From Prevotella sp. UBA3208 (lineage in GTDB: Bacteria > Bacteroidota > Bacteroidia > Bacteroidales > Bacteroidaceae), in contig DEWO01000168.1 in the NCBI GenBank assembly GCA_002363695.1, positions 4,800 through 13,081 on the forward strand: 8,282 nucleotides of DNA, in the 5' to 3' direction. Both the position numbers and the translations under genes were made by a program. Below the pieces are notes generated by a model. The model made no database searches. It had not been told where the DNA came from and saw only the letters and a list, made by a program, of their open reading frames with translations. Below, one piece after another: positions 5,501 through 8,282 of this stretch (position 1 is its first letter; every line of letters begins with the position of its first letter).

Positions 5501-7789
5501 TTATTCTATGGGTTCCAACTTGATAAAGAACAAATTTCCTGAGTCAGCCTTGGTCAGCTCATAATCGCCGGCCTCCAGCGTAGCCTCCAGCACACCGTTG
5601 GCTCCTGTCTGCTTTTTGCCGTCAATCTTTATCGTGTAATTGGTATCCTGACTGCCGAAGTAGAGTGTCATCTTGTATTTGCCCGGCAATGTGAACTTGA
5701 TAGATGTTGCGCTCTCCAGCTTCAGGCAGGTTTTATACTCCACTCCGTCAACGGTGGCTGTGCCCTTGCTGTTTGAACCAGTTCCGCTGACGGTGAAGAA
5801 AGTATTCGAGGGAACACCGCTCTTGTTGAATGAGCACGTAATGATGCCCTCGGGAGCCGGAGTCGTACCGCCTTGTTCGCCTTGCTCGTTGCCGCCACCT
5901 TGTTCATTGCCGCCCTCGCTACCGCTTTCTGCGTGGTCTTCACCGAAGATGCCTACCAGCGAGGTGTTATAGTCCTTCAGACTGTTTGATAGGGGTGTAA
6001 TCACTTCAGCGTTTTTGTCTTCTGTACTATTATTGAATGTCCACTGGAAGTCACCATGCTCACAACGTCCGGCACCATAGAAACCAGTGACGATGGCCGG
6101 AACGTCAGCAGCGGCATGGGGTGTGTAGCTGTAGAAGTCGCTGGCTGTATCGAAGTTGTTGTAGTTGGTACCACCCTGCAGTGTAACGACCTCGGCAGGC
6201 ACCTGATCATTGCGGTTAGTAACAACGTATGCATCGAAGTGCTTGCTGTAGAGCGCATCGCCTGCTACGTAGGGTTCGAAACTGTTCTGACCTGTCATAT
6301 AGTTGTCGAAAGCCTTGATAATGCCTCCGTCTTCTTTCGAGAATGTTCCCTTGGTATCCTCTGATGAGCCTACGCCATTGTGGACGTCTGAGCCCTGTCG
6401 AGAGATGAGCATGGGATATTTACAATTGCGGAAGTAGTTTTTCTCGACGAAGATGCACGAGCCGGTGGTAGAGCCTACGCCATACTTCGAGTTGCCGTCG
6501 TAGTAGTTGTTGTAAACATGCAGATGCTTGGACATGCGTACACGGGGATGACGTGAGTCAGAGTGGTCGTACCAATTGTGGCGATAGGTCACGTAGTCTA
6601 CCTCGTCGCCGTTTGAGTTGAGGTTGCACTTGCCGGCATCCCAGAAGTGGTTATCGCTGACGGTGCAGTAGAACGTGCCTTTCACATCGAACGAACCGTC
6701 ACCCTTCGACTTGTCGCCACCCTTGTTTTGTCCGTAGAAGATGTCAAGATGATGTCCCCATAGGTGCTCATTGTCGGTGTCAAAACTGATACCATCCTCA
6801 GGATGCATCATGACGGCAAAGTTGCGCAACTCTACATATTGGCAGTTGCGACAGAGCACGCCTAAACCATGCAGTGTAGCATCGCTGCCAATACCCTCGA
6901 TGGTCAGGTTCATATGCTGACCCTTACCTTTCACCTGCAGACCGATAGCAGAACTTCCCAGATAGTCGAGGTCGCTTGCCTTCAACTGTCCGATAATACG
7001 GACGGCCAAAGGTCGTGTCTCCAGACCTTTCTCGTATGCTTGGATAATATCCTGGATACCAGTGCGCGTCTCCTCGCCCTTGCCGGCATTCATGCTCAGC
7101 TGAACGGTCTTGGCATTGTTCTTGGTCACATAGATGACACGGGCGCCCGTTTTCAGCGTTCCGTCGTTGTTATAGGCACCGATACCCTCAGTTGCGTTGT
7201 AGTGTGCAAAGCCCTCGCGGTTGTAGTTCCTGACCTCCAAGACGTCGGTTTCTGTGGCTGTGGCGGGCACTTCCTGTCCGCTGCCATTGACTGCCACCAC
7301 CTTCAACTGGTAGGAACCGGCCTTCAGACCTACCACATCGGCACGTCCGTACGTTCCGTAGTCGCGCACCAGCTGGTCATCTCGCTTCGTATAGTCGCTG
7401 AAGGACCCGCCTTTCACGTAGACATGATAACTCTTGGCTCCATCCAGCTTCCCGAACTTCACATAGGCCGACTCCAGCCATCCTTTGGCTTCGTTCACCT
7501 GAACGACACCCTTGACAACCTTGTTGAAGCCGACGCCCTGCACCTGGTTCTTGAACGTGTAGCTGCCTGCCGCCTGGTTGACGGTGACATCGGCACCGTT
7601 GTTGGCAAAGTCAATGCTGGTGACGCTCTCCGTGTCATAGTATTTCTGCGAGCCGTCCTTCAGGGTCAGCACAGCCTGGTTCTTTGCCGTGTTGGCAGCT
7701 GTCGAGAAGTCCGGGCCCTGAGCCAGAACGCTCTGTCCCAAGCCCATCATCAGCGCCGTCAGCGCATATATAGATGTCAGTCTTTTCAT
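5501..7789 (-). CDS. Secreted multidomain pectate lyase (PL1 type)
   Basis: This enzyme is predicted to cleave de-esterified homogalacturonan (pectate) by calcium-dependent beta-elimination outside the cell. The 762-residue protein has: a signal peptide (cleavage about A23/Q24); a short beta-rich segment (about 38-90) with LKDGSQKYYDTESVTSIDF; a fibronectin-III-like region (about 100-190); a right-handed beta-helix PL1 domain (about 216-610); a Gly/Glu/Gln linker (about 618-648) with a repeated GGNEQG; and a C-terminal beta-sandwich-like module (about 649-762). PL1 landmarks are calcium-ligand candidates D364 and D368 in DGSFDVKG, K387 in AGKCNL, and SR413-HPRVR418, where R413 fits the catalytic arginine, followed by HVYNNYYDG. 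The usual WIDH aspartate position reads WGHH here. The C-terminal module could be a pectin-binding CBM (CBM77-like is a guess). No sorting tail is present. A weak SD-like AAAGGTG precedes the ATG, 12 bases after the upstream gene. Confidence 0.92.
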   Translation of the reverse strand: MKRLTSIYALTALMMGLGQSVLAQGPDFSTAANTAKNQAVLTLKDGSQKYYDTESVTSIDFANNGADVTVNQAAGSYTFKNQVQGVGFNKVVKGVVQVNEAKGWLESAYVKFGKLDGAKSYHVYVKGGSFSDYTKRDDQLVRDYGTYGRADVVGLKAGSYQLKVVAVNGSGQEVPATATETDVLEVRNYNREGFAHYNATEGIGAYNNDGTLKTGARVIYVTKNNAKTVQLSMNAGKGEETRTGIQDIIQAYEKGLETRPLAVRIIGQLKASDLDYLGSSAIGLQVKGKGQHMNLTIEGIGSDATLHGLGVLCRNCQYVELRNFAVMMHPEDGISFDTDNEHLWGHHLDIFYGQNKGGDKSKGDGSFDVKGTFYCTVSDNHFWDAGKCNLNSNGDEVDYVTYRHNWYDHSDSRHPRVRMSKHLHVYNNYYDGNSKYGVGSTTGSCIFVEKNYFRNCKYPMLISRQGSDVHNGVGSSEDTKGTFSKEDGGIIKAFDNYMTGQNSFEPYVAGDALYSKHFDAYVVTNRNDQVPAEVVTLQGGTNYNNFDTASDFYSYTPHAAADVPAIVTGFYGAGRCEHGDFQWTFNNSTEDKNAEVITPLSNSLKDYNTSLVGIFGEDHAESGSEGGNEQGGGNEQGEQGGTTPAPEGIITCSFNKSGVPSNTFFTVSGTGSNSKGTATVDGVEYKTCLKLESATSIKFTLPGKYKMTLYFGSQDTNYTIKIDGKKQTGANGVLEATLEAGDYELTKADSGNLFFIKLEPIE
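5879..5914 (-). repeat. Two 18-base tandem repeats in the pectate lyase linker
   Basis: Two adjacent 18-base units encode GGNEQG twice (residues 626-637), differing only at third codon positions, and a partial unit (EQGG, 5867-5878) follows. They form a flexible linker between the beta-helix and the C-terminal module. Changes in copy number would alter linker length without a frameshift. Confidence 0.75.
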
Positions 7790-7801
7790 CGTTTCACCTT
7801 T

Positions 7802-8146
7802 TTATTTGATAATTACCTTTTTGCCGTCAATGATATACACACCCTTCGCCAGCCGGCCAGCACTATTGCCCACCTGCTGCCCCTTCAGATTATAGACGGC
7901 CTTGCCCTCAAGACCCTCTTTTCTCGTCAGCGCCAGACGCTCATCAATCCCCGTAACAATCGTGAAGTCCAGCACCACCGTAGCCATGTCTGCCGTGGCA
8001 GTCGCCGTCCCGTCGTTGTAGGTAATGATGACGTTGTCTCCCTCGAAAGTAACCTTCGACACCTTCGATACATCAATCTTCTGTATGTTGTCAGCCATGG
8101 TCACCATTGACAGACAAAGCATCCCCGACAAGAATAGTTTCTTCAT
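7802..8146 (-). CDS. Small secreted protein with sorting-like C-terminal tail, first gene of the pectate lyase operon
   Basis: I do not recognise a named function. The 114-residue product has a signal peptide (cleavage about A18/D19), then a short beta-strand-rich stretch (about 19-65) with IDVSKVSKVTFEGDNVIITYNDGT, and a tail (about 81-114) reading VYNLKGQQV...GVYIIDGKKVIIK. The tail matches in pattern the end of the M6 protease at the other side of this region (TGI[DE]E, then [VI][YF]NLxGQ, G[VL]YI, GKK, IK). The middle stretch resembles the N-terminal segment of the pectate lyase just downstream (VTSIDF...ADVTVN). After processing, little besides this strand region and the tail would remain. 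It is separated from the pectate lyase gene by 12 bases and both probably share the promoter near 8190. It could be an accessory surface protein, a cell-surface anchor or partner for the enzyme, or a degenerate remnant of a larger tailed protein. Confidence 0.8.
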   Translation of the reverse strand: MKKLFLSGMLCLSMVTMADNIQKIDVSKVSKVTFEGDNVIITYNDGTATATADMATVVLDFTIVTGIDERLALTRKEGLEGKAVYNLKGQQVGNSAGRLAKGVYIIDGKKVIIK

Positions 8147-8188
8147 TTTTTTGAATCCAATTAGTCGCTGTTTTTAGATATTCACATG

Positions 8189-8218
8189 CAAAGATACGGC
8201 AAAATATAGAGAAACAAG
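8189..8218 (-). promoter_or_regulatory. Probable promoter of the small protein-pectate lyase operon
   Basis: On the - strand the -7 element is TATCTTTG (8196 to 8189), a full TAnnTTTG match. CTTG at 8218-8215 is a one-mismatch -33 element, 18 bases upstream of the -7 box, slightly short of the usual 19-21. Transcription would start around 8182-8185, leaving a leader of about 36-39 bases before the ATG at 8146. Confidence 0.65.
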
Positions 8219-8241
8219 CCAATTACAGCCCATTTTCATCC

Positions 8242-8253
8242 GCAAACGTTTAC
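8242..8253. promoter_or_regulatory. LacI-family operator-like palindrome
   Basis: GCAAACGTTTAC is a 12-base inverted repeat with a central CG and one mismatched pair, close to the AAACGTTT core that LacI/GalR-family regulators bind. It lies about 45 bases upstream of the -7 element of the pectate lyase operon, outside the core promoter. An activator-type site or a divergent promoter beyond the right edge are both possible. The remainder of 8219-8282 shows no gene. Confidence 0.4.
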
Positions 8254-8282
8254 AATTGACAGGAGTATCTTCAACCAAGGCA

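Noticed and set aside
6869..8110. A 413-codon open frame on the + strand, antisense to the pectate lyase and the small tail protein
   Set aside because: It covers both - strand genes and their junction, its translation shows no recognisable domain or signal peptide, and the - strand frames have clear motifs. Long antisense frames are common opposite GC-rich third positions.

Overview
The window reads as chromosomal DNA of a Bacteroidales bacterium, most likely a gut or rumen Prevotella-type organism. The evidence is mixed: TAnnTTTG-type promoter elements, a near absence of Shine-Dalgarno sequences, the short C-terminal sorting tail with the pattern YNLxGQxV...GxYIxxGKKxxIK on two secreted proteins, and the protein repertoire itself. 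No database search was possible, so the genus is an inference.

Layout. Positions 1-2305 (+ strand) hold the C-terminal half of a class I CoA-transferase of the acetyl-CoA hydrolase/succinate:acetate CoA-transferase family, then a complete cysteinyl-tRNA synthetase (cysS). Positions 2319-3487 (- strand) hold a two-gene unit with a 4-base stop/start overlap: a papain-like (C1) cysteine peptidase lipoprotein, followed by a small L-rhamnose mutarotase family protein. Positions 3488-3593 form a divergent promoter region. Positions 3594-5399 (+) encode a secreted M6-type zinc metalloprotease with a sorting-like tail. A dyad at 5436-5462 separates it from a convergent operon (8146 to 5501, - strand) of a 114-residue secreted protein that ends in the same kind of tail, and a large multidomain PL1-type pectate lyase. 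The right edge (8147-8282) holds that operon's promoter and a LacI-type operator-like palindrome.

How it fits together. The left part is central metabolism and housekeeping. The right part is an extracellular degradation toolkit: a pectate lyase with a C-terminal glycan-binding-like module, its small secreted partner, and two proteases exported by different routes (lipoprotein versus signal peptide plus tail). The L-rhamnose mutarotase is only loosely compatible with pectin use, since it is not in an operon with sugar-catabolic genes here.

No CRISPR array, RNA gene, insertion sequence or phage gene was seen. The most noteworthy non-genic signals are two separate heptamer arrays at and inside cysS, a cysS terminator hairpin lying inside the convergent gene, a T10 tract filling the spacer of the M6 protease promoter, and the small tail protein paired with a pectate lyase that lacks a tail. 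I did not find a clear new defence or mobile system.
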